Of a stretch of DNA of 64,000 nt, positions 43,256 to 52,425 are shown in pieces. The position numbers were made by a program, and so were the translations under genes. Positions within the stretch are counted from its first letter, which is position 1. Every line of letters starts with the position of its first letter. The notes beneath the pieces were generated by a model. The model was not told the DNA's origin. It saw only the letters and a list, made by a program, of their open reading frames with translations, and ran no database searches. Source of the stretch: Balneolaceae bacterium UBA7797 (GTDB lineage Bacteria > Bacteroidota > Rhodothermia > Balneolales > Balneolaceae); contig DLCN01000016.1 in the NCBI GenBank assembly GCA_002480645.1, positions 1-64,000 of the forward strand. Reading direction: 5' to 3'.

Positions 43256-44866
43256 GTGAGCAATCTTTCCTGTTCGTTTCAACAATTATCATTTTCAAAA
43301 TTATTTAATACTTATATACATGACTTTAACTCGGTAAAGCAGTTCTATATGCTGAATCCATTTAATGCCGATGATATCGAGAAGAGAACAAAGTCGATTA
43401 CAGGTCAGGTTAACAGGGCAGATCTTGTAGAGTCATTGAATGCCTATCATAAAGTTCTGGATATCTCTGATCAACAGAGCAATGCCATAGAAAAATTTAC
43501 AAATCCTGATTCGAAAGTTATAGTCACCGGTCAGCAACTTGGCCTGTTTGGAGGTCCATTATATACTGTATTTAAAACAATAACTACCATTCTGCTAGCT
43601 GAAAGGATTGAAAAGCAGACCGGAGTCCCGGTGGTACCTGTGTTTTGGTTAGCAGATGAAGACCATGATTTCGAGGAGATCAATAGCGTAGGGATTCCAA
43701 CCTATGATGCGTTGATAAAAGAACATTTGGCGGGGAATACATCGAATAAACCGGTAGCTGATATCGAGATAACAGATGATATCAATGAGCTGAAAAGGAA
43801 TATCCAGGCACTTCTCCCCGAAACCGATTTCACCAATAAGCTATCAGAATTATTAACTGAGAGTTATCAACCCGGATTTGAACACAGGAAGGCTTTTTCT
43901 AAGTTTTTGCTATCCCTTTTCCCTGACAGTGGTTTGATAATATTCGGCAGTAATTTTTCAGCTATAAAAGATTTAAGTAAATCAGTGTTTCGTAAATCAG
44001 TGACAGATGCTGACGAGATTCAGATTGCTTTGAGTTCTCAAAGTTCAAAGTTAGAAGATGGATTTCATAGCCAGGTAGTGGTCGGTTCATCAAATCTTTT
44101 TTATATCAACGATGATGGTGCCAGAATTAAGATTGACAGGGATGGAACAAATTGGATCATAGAAGGAAATAGAAAGAGCACAGACGAGATCGTAGATCTG
44201 GTTGATGAACATCCGGAAAGGTTTTCTCCAAATGTCTTTCTCCGTCCCGTTTTGCAGGATTATTTACTGCCAACCATTGGGTATGTAGCCGGACCGGGTG
44301 AGCTGGCCTATTACGGACAAATGAAAGAACTGTATCCGTTTTTTGGGATGGAGATGCCCATCATTTTTCCAAGATTAAGTGCTACGATCATTGAAAGTAA
44401 CATTGAGCGTATCATGGATAAGCTACCATTTAGTTTATGCGAATATAGCCAACGTATCGAAGACCTTGAATCTGCTTATGTGGACCAAACCAATACCTTA
44501 GATATTGAGGGAGTGTTTGCTTCATGGAAAGAAAACATTGAAGATGTATCAGACGAACCTGCCGAGTTTGTGAAAAATATAGACCCAACTCTTGAAGGAA
44601 CAACTGCGAAAGTTATAACCGGATTTGAAAATGAACTCAATAAATTGAAAGGAAAGGTCTATAGAGCTGTTAAACAGCAAGAACAAACTCAATTAGATAG
44701 AATAGCGAAGATACAATCACAGATCTTTCCTGATGGATTACAGGAAAGAAGTGTTAATCCGGTTTATTTTATGAATAAATATGGGTTAGATGTTTGGCAA
44801 AAGATGTTAGATCATTACAGAGAACATCAACCGGATTATACCTCTCATCATATTTATAAGATCTAG
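43256..44866 (+). CDS. bshC: Bacillithiol biosynthesis cysteine-adding enzyme
   Basis: BshC is thought to add cysteine to glucosaminyl-malate in the last step of bacillithiol synthesis. The 536 residues match the family: FNADDIEKRTKSI, the VTGQQLGLFGGPLYTVFKTITTI motif at about 85-107, PVFWLADEDHDFEEI, GPGELAYYGQMKELYPFFG and a C-terminal coiled coil. GTG at 43256 starts 2 nt after the upstream stop, so translation is coupled. BshA and BshB are not in the window. Confidence 0.93.
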   Translation: MSNLSCSFQQLSFSKLFNTYIHDFNSVKQFYMLNPFNADDIEKRTKSITGQVNRADLVESLNAYHKVLDISDQQSNAIEKFTNPDSKVIVTGQQLGLFGGPLYTVFKTITTILLAERIEKQTGVPVVPVFWLADEDHDFEEINSVGIPTYDALIKEHLAGNTSNKPVADIEITDDINELKRNIQALLPETDFTNKLSELLTESYQPGFEHRKAFSKFLLSLFPDSGLIIFGSNFSAIKDLSKSVFRKSVTDADEIQIALSSQSSKLEDGFHSQVVVGSSNLFYINDDGARIKIDRDGTNWIIEGNRKSTDEIVDLVDEHPERFSPNVFLRPVLQDYLLPTIGYVAGPGELAYYGQMKELYPFFGMEMPIIFPRLSATIIESNIERIMDKLPFSLCEYSQRIEDLESAYVDQTNTLDIEGVFASWKENIEDVSDEPAEFVKNIDPTLEGTTAKVITGFENELNKLKGKVYRAVKQQEQTQLDRIAKIQSQIFPDGLQERSVNPVYFMNKYGLDVWQKMLDHYREHQPDYTSHHIYKI

Positions 44867-44868
44867 TT

Positions 44869-45444
44869 TTGACCAAAAAAGAACTTCGGACGCAATTACT
44901 AGATAAGAGAAAGGCGATCACCCTAAAAGATTGGGAGAACCGAAGTAAGCGCATACATCGTCACATTCTAAAAAGTGAGATTTATCAGAAATCCGAAACT
45001 ATTCATATTTATCTGTCAATGAATGACAGAAAAGAAGTTGATACCATTGATCTGATCAACAGGATGCTGGAGGATAGAAAGACTATAGTGGTTCCTGTTA
45101 CAGATTTTAAAACAACCACATTACGACATTCAGAGTTGCAATCGCTGACCGATCTGGAGACGAATAAATGGGGAGTTAAAGAACCGGCTAAATTAAAAGA
45201 AATATCCACTGATCAATTAGACCTAGTATTGGTTCCCTTACTTGGTGCTGATAAGAAGGGTAATCGATTGGGCTACGGTAAAGGGTTTTATGATCGTTTT
45301 CTGGAAATGAATTCGTCGCCTTCATTCGGCTTGATATTTGATGAATTTATAACCGATTTTATTCCAACTGAGATACACGATGTTCCATTAGATGGATTAA
45401 TCTCTGAAAGTGGGTTAATTTATTGCAACAAAGGCTACCAATAA
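44869..45444 (+). CDS. 5-formyltetrahydrofolate cyclo-ligase
   Basis: A 191-residue enzyme converting 5-formyl-THF to 5,10-methenyl-THF with ATP. The N-terminus TKKELRTQLLDKRKAI, the central IHIYLSMNDRKEVDT and the nucleotide-binding signature LVPLLGADKKGNRLGYGKGFYDRFL are all present. The start is TTG at 44869, 2 nt after bshC. One-carbon metabolism links it functionally to metF/metH 10 kb away, but it sits here in a different transcript. Confidence 0.93.
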   Translation: MTKKELRTQLLDKRKAITLKDWENRSKRIHRHILKSEIYQKSETIHIYLSMNDRKEVDTIDLINRMLEDRKTIVVPVTDFKTTTLRHSELQSLTDLETNKWGVKEPAKLKEISTDQLDLVLVPLLGADKKGNRLGYGKGFYDRFLEMNSSPSFGLIFDEFITDFIPTEIHDVPLDGLISESGLIYCNKGYQ

Positions 45445-45473
45445 TCGTAGCGAATCTGCGGAGGAAAATTATA

Positions 45474-46268
45474 ATGGCAGAACAAACTAAATTCAAAAGC
45501 TCTTCAAAAACAGGTGCATCAACTCTGGAATTCGATGATTTCGAATTACAGGCAACCATGCAGAATTTTTTGCATGAAGATGAAAAAGAGACAGGTAAAG
45601 GGATTTGGAATTTTGCCACCATTGCCGGGATGGTAATGTTATTTACCGGTTTCACATTCCTCTTACAATGGGTTGGACTGCCAATTGGCGAATTTCTTAC
45701 TGATTTTTCAACAGGGATGATCTCCGCTTTTCCTTTGATAGGGGGATTACTAGTAACCTTTATCGGGTTCGGATACTTTGTAGGAGATCGTAGAAAAGAA
45801 AGAAAATCCAGAAGACAACGTCGACAAGAACAAAAAGCCCGTCGTAAAGCGAGAAACAACCAAAATTCAAGTTCCTATTCTTCAAGATCATACAGTAATA
45901 AGGATATGAATGACGTACATGGTGCAGAGACTGAGGATGTATTTGGCGGACTCCGTAATGACCTTGATGATGATTTCAGATCATCAACTTCATCTGGTTC
46001 TCAATCCGGATCCGGATACAGAGACTTCACCATGGACCCATATGGTTACAGACATCCTAAAAAACTGATGAAATCCCGGACAGATAAAAAAATTGCCGGA
46101 GTTTGTGGAGGAATTGCTAAGTATTTTGGCATTAGTTCAACAGTTACTCGTTTTCTGTTTTTATTTTTAACTCCGGTTACAAGTGGCGCAAATATTTTCG
46201 TCTATTTCATATTGTCTCTTGCAATGCCGAAAGAGCCTGTCGAACTTATGGATGATTTCGACTTTTAA
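45474..46268 (+). CDS. PspC-domain membrane protein
   Basis: 264 residues with two central helices (about 43-65 and 75-100), a strongly basic stretch (RRKERKSRRQRRQEQKARRK), a Ser-rich low-complexity linker and a C-terminal PspC domain (KKIAGVCGGIAKYFGISSTVTRFLFLF) with one more helix. PspC proteins act in phage-shock-type envelope stress responses. The ATG at 45474 has GGAGG about 8 nt upstream; an earlier frame would overlap the cyclo-ligase gene. No pspA is adjacent. Confidence 0.8.
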   Translation: MAEQTKFKSSSKTGASTLEFDDFELQATMQNFLHEDEKETGKGIWNFATIAGMVMLFTGFTFLLQWVGLPIGEFLTDFSTGMISAFPLIGGLLVTFIGFGYFVGDRRKERKSRRQRRQEQKARRKARNNQNSSSYSSRSYSNKDMNDVHGAETEDVFGGLRNDLDDDFRSSTSSGSQSGSGYRDFTMDPYGYRHPKKLMKSRTDKKIAGVCGGIAKYFGISSTVTRFLFLFLTPVTSGANIFVYFILSLAMPKEPVELMDDFDF

Positions 46269-46286
46269 TAATACAAGTACTCTTTC

Positions 46287-46889
46287 ATGCTTATTACTTT
46301 TGAGGGGATTGACGGAAGCGGGAAATCTACCCAGATCGAATTACTCAAAAACAGATTAACAGAAGCCGGTAAAACCGTAAATGTATTCAGAGAACCGGGA
46401 GGTACTGATGTTTCTGAATTGATCAGGGGAATGCTCTTAAATCCGGAGATCGACATTGATCCGATCACTGAAATGTTATTGTTCTCATCCGCAAGATCTC
46501 AATTGGTTGCTGAAAAAGTATTACCAGCTATTGATAAGGGAGAGATAGTAATATTGGATCGTTTTTATGATTCAACGACCGCATATCAGGGATATGGAAG
46601 AGAATTATTTGATACAGAGAAAATAACTCAGATAAATCAGCTGGCTTCGCACGGAAAAGCGCCCGATATCACATTTTATTTGAAAATATCGCTCGAAGAT
46701 TCAATAAATCGTACAAATCATATGAGCAAAGACAGGATGGAACAATCGGGCAATGAGTTCTTTAAACGCGTTATAAGTGGATTTGATGAACTCTCAGCTA
46801 ACTATGACCGATTTAAAATTATCGATGCTTCAAAAAATATACACGACGTACATTCCGAGATAATGACCCACCTTAAGCAATTAATTTAA
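46287..46889 (+). CDS. tmk: Thymidylate kinase
   Basis: dTMP kinase making dTDP. In 200 residues it shows the P-loop FEGIDGSGKST (residues 4-14), the substrate-binding REPGGT motif, SSARSQLVAEKVLPAI, and DRFYDSTTAYQGYGR. The lid region lacks an obvious multi-arginine motif of the long bacterial type, carrying MSKDRMEQSG instead. It follows the PspC gene by 18 nt. Confidence 0.95.
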   Translation: MLITFEGIDGSGKSTQIELLKNRLTEAGKTVNVFREPGGTDVSELIRGMLLNPEIDIDPITEMLLFSSARSQLVAEKVLPAIDKGEIVILDRFYDSTTAYQGYGRELFDTEKITQINQLASHGKAPDITFYLKISLEDSINRTNHMSKDRMEQSGNEFFKRVISGFDELSANYDRFKIIDASKNIHDVHSEIMTHLKQLI

Positions 46890-46977
46890 AGTACTTAAAC
46901 AATGATAAATTGTAGTGGTATTTTTTGGATTTCTCACCAAAAAGGTGTTTTTTGTGATTTTTTGTTCCGAATGATGA

Positions 46978-47008
46978 TTGAGGCTTAATCATTTTATCCG
47001 TAAATTTG
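46978..47008 (+). promoter_or_regulatory. Bacteroidota-type promoter of the START-like gene
   Basis: TTG at 46978-46980, 20 nt, then a perfect -7 element TAAATTTG at 47001-47008. The predicted start is about 80 nt before the ATG at 47095, leaving a long untranslated leader. Confidence 0.65.
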
Positions 47009-47094
47009 GAACAATATGGATGAATCCTACCTGTTTCCCTAAACCGGTTCATCATTGATAAATTCCTAACGATTACAACATCCAAAATACTATT

Positions 47095-47556
47095 ATGGCG
47101 CACGAAAGAATCGAGATTGATCTGCCTTTGGCTAAAGTTTATGAGTTACTAAGCAATCCTGTAGACTTTCCAAAATTCCTTGAGCGTATCGACTCGGTCG
47201 AAAGAATAAACTCTCAGACGTTTGAGTATAAAACCAAGATTGGAAATGATGAGTTTGTTTGGACCACAAATCTGATCGATAATCTTCGAAATACACGATT
47301 TGCTTGGATTACTATTAACGGTAACCTCAATCAAACCGGAACTATTCGATTCACTCCACTTGATAATGGAGTTCGTACACGAGTAGAATTTTCATTGGAT
47401 TATCGAACATTTTTTGGCGATCCATCAGAAGAACTCGCAGCATTTATTGAAGAATCTCCGGCACAGCTTGCTAAAGATCTCGAAAAATTCAAAAAATTGG
47501 CTGAGTCTGATACTTTTAAAGAAGATCAGCCTGAAGCTGAAGAAGTTACAGCTTAA
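47095..47556 (+). CDS. START-like/SRPBCC domain protein
   Basis: 153 residues of the polyketide-cyclase/START-like helix-grip fold: AHERIEIDLPLAKVYELLSNPVDFPKFLERIDSVERI is typical of the ligand-cavity family, and the C-terminal part carries the long helix (PSEELAAFIEESPAQLAKDLEKFKKLAE) and an acidic tail. Function and ligand unknown. It has its own promoter and a strong terminator, so it is a monocistronic gene. Confidence 0.82.
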   Translation: MAHERIEIDLPLAKVYELLSNPVDFPKFLERIDSVERINSQTFEYKTKIGNDEFVWTTNLIDNLRNTRFAWITINGNLNQTGTIRFTPLDNGVRTRVEFSLDYRTFFGDPSEELAAFIEESPAQLAKDLEKFKKLAESDTFKEDQPEAEEVTA

Positions 47557-47577
47557 CTTCTCATACAAATATCGAAC

Positions 47578-47611
47578 AAAAATGCGCATCCAACCGATGC
47601 GCATTTTTTTT
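47578..47611 (+). terminator. Rho-independent terminator after the START-like gene
   Basis: A perfect 13-bp stem AAAAATGCGCATC/GATGCGCATTTTT with loop CAACC, ending in a run of eight Ts. The symmetrical A-tract at its left makes it able to work in both directions, although no minus-strand gene ends here. The next gene starts 12 nt later. Confidence 0.93.
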
Positions 47612-47622
47612 GTACCTATATC

Positions 47623-48474
47623 ATGACTTTTACTGAATTCATTCAATCTGCCGAGGCCAAACAACCTCATTACTTACTTATCGGTAATCCCGTAGGCCAT
47701 AGTGTTTCGCCAATAATGCACAACACGGCGCTTGAACACCATAATTTGGAAGCAACTTATCATGCAGTTTCTGTTTCCATGCCTGAATTACCTACGTTGA
47801 TCGCTCATTTTAATTCGGAATTATTTCTTGGGGCCAATGTTACCATTCCTCATAAACAGAACTTTCTGGATACCGTTGACGAACTCACAGATACAGCTGC
47901 TTCAATTGGTGCTGTGAATACCATTCTTAAACAGAATGGAAAACTTGTAGGGGATAACACAGATGCCTTTGGGTTTATCCAACCTTTGACAGAACTAGAG
48001 GAAGAGATTGAAACAGATAGAGCTATAGTTTTCGGTACAGGGGGGGCTACTAAAGCGATTGTCTTTGCATTGAATGATTTTGGTTTTGAAGAAGTTTATG
48101 TCGTATCGCGAAGACCTGAAAGATTTCAGGATCTGGAGGGTGCAATTGCATGCAGTTATGATAATTGGATGGAATTTGCTGACGATACATCGCTGATTGT
48201 AAACGCGACACCATTAGGTATGGTACCTAATACAGATGCTTCTCCAATACAGGATCATGAAATTGATCATTTAACTGGAAAAGTATGCTATGACATCGTT
48301 TACAATCCAAGAGAAACTAAATTTCTTAAACAAGCTAAACAGGCTGATGGAATCCCGGTTGGTGGCTTAGATATGTTGATCTATCAGGGAGCAAAGTCCT
48401 TTGAGCTATGGACGGGCAAACATTTTCCGCTTGGCCTTGTAAATATGAAACTTGATGAAGTCTTCCCCCATTGA
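47623..48474 (+). CDS. aroE: Shikimate dehydrogenase
   Basis: AroE reduces 3-dehydroshikimate with NADPH on the route to chorismate, and hence to tryptophan. The 283 residues show the substrate loop LIGNPVGHSVSPIMHNTAL, NVTIPHKQ with the catalytic lysine, AVNTILK, the nucleotide motif FGTGGATKAI and NATPLGMVPNTD, and the C-terminal GLDMLIYQGAKSFELWTG. The gene starts 12 nt after a terminator and its end overlaps pgeF by 20 nt. Confidence 0.95.
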   Translation: MTFTEFIQSAEAKQPHYLLIGNPVGHSVSPIMHNTALEHHNLEATYHAVSVSMPELPTLIAHFNSELFLGANVTIPHKQNFLDTVDELTDTAASIGAVNTILKQNGKLVGDNTDAFGFIQPLTELEEEIETDRAIVFGTGGATKAIVFALNDFGFEEVYVVSRRPERFQDLEGAIACSYDNWMEFADDTSLIVNATPLGMVPNTDASPIQDHEIDHLTGKVCYDIVYNPRETKFLKQAKQADGIPVGGLDMLIYQGAKSFELWTGKHFPLGLVNMKLDEVFPH

Positions 48475-49213
48475 TTTTGTACGACCAAAGCAGTTAAACG
48501 GACCAAGGATATTATCCTGGTTTTCCCTAAAAAATCCTCAGATACAAGGAGACGGACAACGAATTAAAGGACTGAATGTGGGATTCAACTCCCATGAGAG
48601 TCAGGAAGTTATTCTGCAAAACCTTCATACATTATGTGAAGCAGCCAATATAAATGTAAAAAAACTGGCACTGGCTAAACAGGTGCACGGCGATCATGTT
48701 GAAGTTATACACTCATCAGGGTTCTACGATAATACGGATGCTTTCGTAACCAGAGAATCTGATGTGCCATTGGTCATACAAGTTGCTGATTGCGGTGCTG
48801 TTTTACTTGGTGATTCTAAAAATAAAGTGATCGGTGCCGCCCATGCAGGTTGGAGAGGTGCCGTAAAAGGTATTGCTGCTAAAACAGTACGAGAAATGAT
48901 CAAGCTTGGTGCAGAAGCAGATTCCATTCATGTCTTTGTTAGTGCTTGTTTATCGGAACATAACTTTGAAGTAGGGGAAGAAGTTGCAGAACAATTCTCT
49001 GAGCATCTGGTAAATAGAATCAATTTTGAAAAACCACACGTTAATTTGCAAGGGTTGATCATTGAACAATTGGAAAATGAAGGAGTGCCCGGAAAAAATA
49101 TCGAGGTGGATGATCGTTGCACGATCGATCATAGTGATCTTTTTTATTCATATAGACGTGAAAAAGATGAAAGTGGCAGGATGGCAGCTATTATTAAATT
49201 GAATAAAATATGA
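48455..49213 (+). CDS. pgeF: Peptidoglycan editing factor PgeF / YfiH-family laccase-like protein
   Basis: 252 residues. YfiH/PgeF proteins bind zinc and hydrolyse or edit aberrant muropeptides; some were described as polyphenol oxidases. The ligand motifs are KQVHGDHVEV, VQVADCGAVLLGD and AAHAGWRGAVKGI. The start is ATG at 48455, inside the last codons of aroE in another frame, 20 nt of overlap and so translational coupling. Confidence 0.9.
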   Translation: MKSSPIDFVRPKQLNGPRILSWFSLKNPQIQGDGQRIKGLNVGFNSHESQEVILQNLHTLCEAANINVKKLALAKQVHGDHVEVIHSSGFYDNTDAFVTRESDVPLVIQVADCGAVLLGDSKNKVIGAAHAGWRGAVKGIAAKTVREMIKLGAEADSIHVFVSACLSEHNFEVGEEVAEQFSEHLVNRINFEKPHVNLQGLIIEQLENEGVPGKNIEVDDRCTIDHSDLFYSYRREKDESGRMAAIIKLNKI

Positions 49214-49264
49214 TGCCAACAAGGTGAATCTAGCTCATAATTGTTCTACCTTGTCTTGCAGAAA

Positions 49265-50428
49265 ATGAGTGATATATTGGAGACACAAAACTTAGCTATT
49301 CTCGGATCTACGGGTTCGATCGGTACACAAACCCTGGATATCGTTAGACAGCATCCTGAGCGCTTCAAGATATTCGCGCTTACAGCACATAAAAATTCGG
49401 CATTACTTGCAAAACAGATTAATGAATTCTGCCCTGCTTTCGCAGTAATCACTGATGAAGCAGCATATAACAATCTGAGAAATGAGGATCATGGTCAAAC
49501 AAAATTACTATTTGGCTATAGTGAATTATATGAGTTGGTTAAACATCCGGATATTGATGTTGTATTAAATAGCTTAGTGGGGTTTGCAGGGTTTCAGCCT
49601 ACATTTAATGCACTCGAAGCCGGTAAAAGAGTAGCTCTGGCTAACAAGGAATCATTAGTTGTTGGTGGAGAGCTGATCTCTGAGTTGATCAAAAAAAAGG
49701 AATCATCTAAACTCATTCCGGTAGATTCTGAACACAGTGCGATGCTTCAAAGCTTAGTTGGTGAAAACTCTGAGAATATCGAGAAGATCATAATCACTGC
49801 AAGCGGAGGTCCTTTCAGATCATTTACAAAAGAGCAAATGGCCAAGGTTACCGTGGAACAGGCGCTCAAGCACCCAAACTGGGATATGGGAGCCAAGATC
49901 ACCATCGATTCCGCAACCATGATGAATAAAGGTCTTGAGATCATAGAAGCTCATTGGTTATTTGATCTGCCAATTTCGAAGATAGAACCCGTAATTCATC
50001 CTCAAAGTATCATTCACTCTATCGTTACTTTCGTAGATGGGTCAAGTAAGGCTCAACTGGGTCCACCAGATATGAAGGTGCCCATTATTTATGCATTGAG
50101 TTATCCGGACAGGTTGGCGTTGGATACCCCCAGGATGAACTGGGATCTATCACAAGAACTTACCTTTGAACCCGTTGACTACCATCGTTTCCCGGCTGTT
50201 AAACTAGCCATGGAATCCATAGAAGAAGGAAATATGGCTCCGGTAATATTAAATGCTGCAAACGAAGTAGCTATAGCCCGCTTTTTGAACAAAGAAATTG
50301 GTTATATTGATATTCCAATAGTTGTTGAGAAAAGTTTGGAAAAATTGACCGGTAACTATGAGCTAAGCGTTGAGGAAATAACCAAAATAGATAACGAAAC
50401 AAGACTTTTCGCATCAAGAATTAATTAA
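49265..50428 (+). CDS. dxr: 1-deoxy-D-xylulose 5-phosphate reductoisomerase
   Basis: Dxr (IspC) makes 2-C-methyl-erythritol 4-phosphate, the committed MEP-pathway step. In 387 residues it has the NADPH motif ILGSTGSIGTQTLDIV, LANKESLVVGGELI, the metal/substrate residues in VDSEHSAMLQSL, TASGGPFR, HPNWDMGAKITIDSATMMNKGLE and the C-terminal NAANEVAIARFL. The ATG at 49265 is preferred over an upstream TTG at 49241. Next to rseP and psd it forms an envelope-precursor set. Confidence 0.95.
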   Translation: MSDILETQNLAILGSTGSIGTQTLDIVRQHPERFKIFALTAHKNSALLAKQINEFCPAFAVITDEAAYNNLRNEDHGQTKLLFGYSELYELVKHPDIDVVLNSLVGFAGFQPTFNALEAGKRVALANKESLVVGGELISELIKKKESSKLIPVDSEHSAMLQSLVGENSENIEKIIITASGGPFRSFTKEQMAKVTVEQALKHPNWDMGAKITIDSATMMNKGLEIIEAHWLFDLPISKIEPVIHPQSIIHSIVTFVDGSSKAQLGPPDMKVPIIYALSYPDRLALDTPRMNWDLSQELTFEPVDYHRFPAVKLAMESIEEGNMAPVILNAANEVAIARFLNKEIGYIDIPIVVEKSLEKLTGNYELSVEEITKIDNETRLFASRIN

Positions 50429-50433
50429 CAAGC

Positions 50434-51762
50434 ATGGAATTTGTAGATATTTTAAAGACCATCGGTATTTTTATCGGTGCCTTAATGATCCTGGTTTTCA
50501 TTCATGAATTAGGACATTTTTTAGCGGCAAAACTCTTTGGGATGAGAGTGGAGCGATTTTCAGTAGGTTTCCCACCCAGAATTTGGGGATTTCAGCGAGG
50601 AGACACAGATTATTGTATCGGAGCCACTCCATTGGGAGGTTATGTAAAGATCTCCGGAATGGTTGATGAGAGTATGGATACGGAACATTTGAACGAAGAA
50701 CCACAACCCTGGGAGTATCGTAGTAAACCCGTTTGGCAGAGAATGATCGTGATCACTGCAGGAGTTATCTTTAATATGATCCTTGCCTTTGTGATCTTTT
50801 CAGGGATGACCTTATCGAATGGAAAACTGACATTGAATCTGGACAATGTAGATGGGATGTATATTCCCGAAAATACCATCCTTTACGAAATTGGTTTTAG
50901 AACGGATGATCATATTGTTGGAGTAAACGGAGAGAATGTTTCAGCTTTCGAAGATCTTGTTAATCCTTCGGCGCTCACAGTTAAGAATCTTTCTTATCAG
51001 GTGATTAGAGATGGAGAGGAGATCACAATACCTGTTCCTTCAAACTATTTGGATAGTTTGCAAACCAGAGCATTCATAAATCCTGTTTTTTCGTACCCAA
51101 GTACAATTTCTAGTGTGTCTTTAGGTACACCGGCAAGTGATGCAGGACTGAAAGCGGGAGATAAATTTATTGCAGCTGATAGTATGGAGATCAAATATTG
51201 GGTGCAGCTTACAGAGCTAATCAAGAGCTCAGAAGGAGAAATAAATTTCACTATTCAACGAGGAGATTCTGTATTTGAAGCCACCATTCTTCCAAATCAG
51301 GACACGAAAACAATCGGCATCGTTGCTCCTACACTAGCTATGGCGGGGGCACAGCGAGTAGAATTAGGTTTCTTTGCGTCCATTAAAGCCGGTTGGGATG
51401 AAACTGTGGACCAGACAAGCGGTATTATAGGTGGTTTTACAAGAATGATAACCGGAGATATTTCTTTTCGACAAAATATTGGAGGCCCCATAGCTATTGC
51501 GAAAGTAACCAGAGATGCCACCGAACAGGCTGGCTGGATCGGTTTTTGGCAGATCACCGCCATGTTAAGTATCACTTTGGCTATCATGAATATTTTACCG
51601 ATACCTGCATTAGATGGAGGTCATTTAATGTTCCTTATCTATGAAGGTATTGCCCGCAAAGAACCATCCGATAAATTTAAATTAGTAGCGCAAAATATTG
51701 GTTTTATTGTTCTTTTGAGCTTGATGGTATTTGTTATCTTTAATGATATTCTAAAACTCTGA
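50434..51762 (+). CDS. rseP: RIP-type site-2 zinc metalloprotease RseP
   Basis: A 442-residue integral-membrane protease cleaving transmembrane segments of anti-sigma factors and leftover signal peptides. The zinc motif HELGH at residues 25-29 (FIHELGHFLAAKLFG), FSVGFPPRIWG, the central PDZ region (VSLGTPASDAGLKAGDKFIAADSM) and the second active-site motif NILPIPALDGGHLMFL are all present. It starts 5 nt after dxr and is followed after 6 nt by psd. Confidence 0.95.
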   Translation: MEFVDILKTIGIFIGALMILVFIHELGHFLAAKLFGMRVERFSVGFPPRIWGFQRGDTDYCIGATPLGGYVKISGMVDESMDTEHLNEEPQPWEYRSKPVWQRMIVITAGVIFNMILAFVIFSGMTLSNGKLTLNLDNVDGMYIPENTILYEIGFRTDDHIVGVNGENVSAFEDLVNPSALTVKNLSYQVIRDGEEITIPVPSNYLDSLQTRAFINPVFSYPSTISSVSLGTPASDAGLKAGDKFIAADSMEIKYWVQLTELIKSSEGEINFTIQRGDSVFEATILPNQDTKTIGIVAPTLAMAGAQRVELGFFASIKAGWDETVDQTSGIIGGFTRMITGDISFRQNIGGPIAIAKVTRDATEQAGWIGFWQITAMLSITLAIMNILPIPALDGGHLMFLIYEGIARKEPSDKFKLVAQNIGFIVLLSLMVFVIFNDILKL

Positions 51763-51768
51763 TCATTT

Positions 51769-52425
51769 ATGTTTGCCAGAGAAGGTTATCCAACAATGGG
51801 ACTGGTTACAGTAATAACCATTCTCGTCTTTTATCTAACTGCTACCTTTATACACCACCCGATCAGCTATTTGATCTATCTTGTTTTTGGGATTATTTGG
51901 GGAATAGTGATCTATTTTTTCAGGGATCCGGAACGAACTTCTCCGGAAGGTAGTGAACTTGTCATTTCTCCGGCTGATGGCAAAGTGGTACTCATTAAAG
52001 AGATCCATGAGGATGTTTACCTGAAAGAAGATGCTGTTCAGATCAGTATCTTCTTATCTCCGCTGAATGTGCATGTAAACAGAAATCCTGTTTCCGGGAA
52101 ATTGGAGTATTTGAAATATCATCCCGGTAAATATCTTATGGCTTGGGATGAGAACGCCTCCATAGAAAATGAACGGGCCGATTTTGGCGTATTGCATTCC
52201 TCAGGTACAAAGATCTTCTTTAGGCAAATAACCGGATTTCTTGCAAGAAGAATTGTATATCACATTAAAGAAGGGGATGAATTAATAGCCGGAGAACGCT
52301 TCGGCATGATGAAATTTGGAAGCAGAATGGATGTGATCGTACCTAAAAGTGTCTTCAAAATTAATGTGAAAGAAGGAGCTGTTACCAGAGCTGGAGAATC
52401 TATTTTAGGAACGTTAGACCTATGA
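51769..52425 (+). CDS. psd: Phosphatidylserine decarboxylase proenzyme
   Basis: Psd makes phosphatidylethanolamine from phosphatidylserine. At 218 residues it is the short form. Two N-terminal hydrophobic helices (8-28 and 32-52) precede the catalytic region with SPADGKVV, the histidine in LSPLNVHVNR and the self-cleavage site KFGSRMDV, where the serine of FGS becomes the pyruvoyl group. Its stop overlaps the ATG of pssA, whose product makes its substrate. Confidence 0.93.
   Translation: MFAREGYPTMGLVTVITILVFYLTATFIHHPISYLIYLVFGIIWGIVIYFFRDPERTSPEGSELVISPADGKVVLIKEIHEDVYLKEDAVQISIFLSPLNVHVNRNPVSGKLEYLKYHPGKYLMAWDENASIENERADFGVLHSSGTKIFFRQITGFLARRIVYHIKEGDELIAGERFGMMKFGSRMDVIVPKSVFKINVKEGAVTRAGESILGTLDL

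Noticed and set aside
46934..46957. Possible terminator after tmk (CACC-AAAAA-GGTG followed by Ts)
   Set aside because: The stem is only 4-5 bp and the region is generally T-rich; too weak to call.
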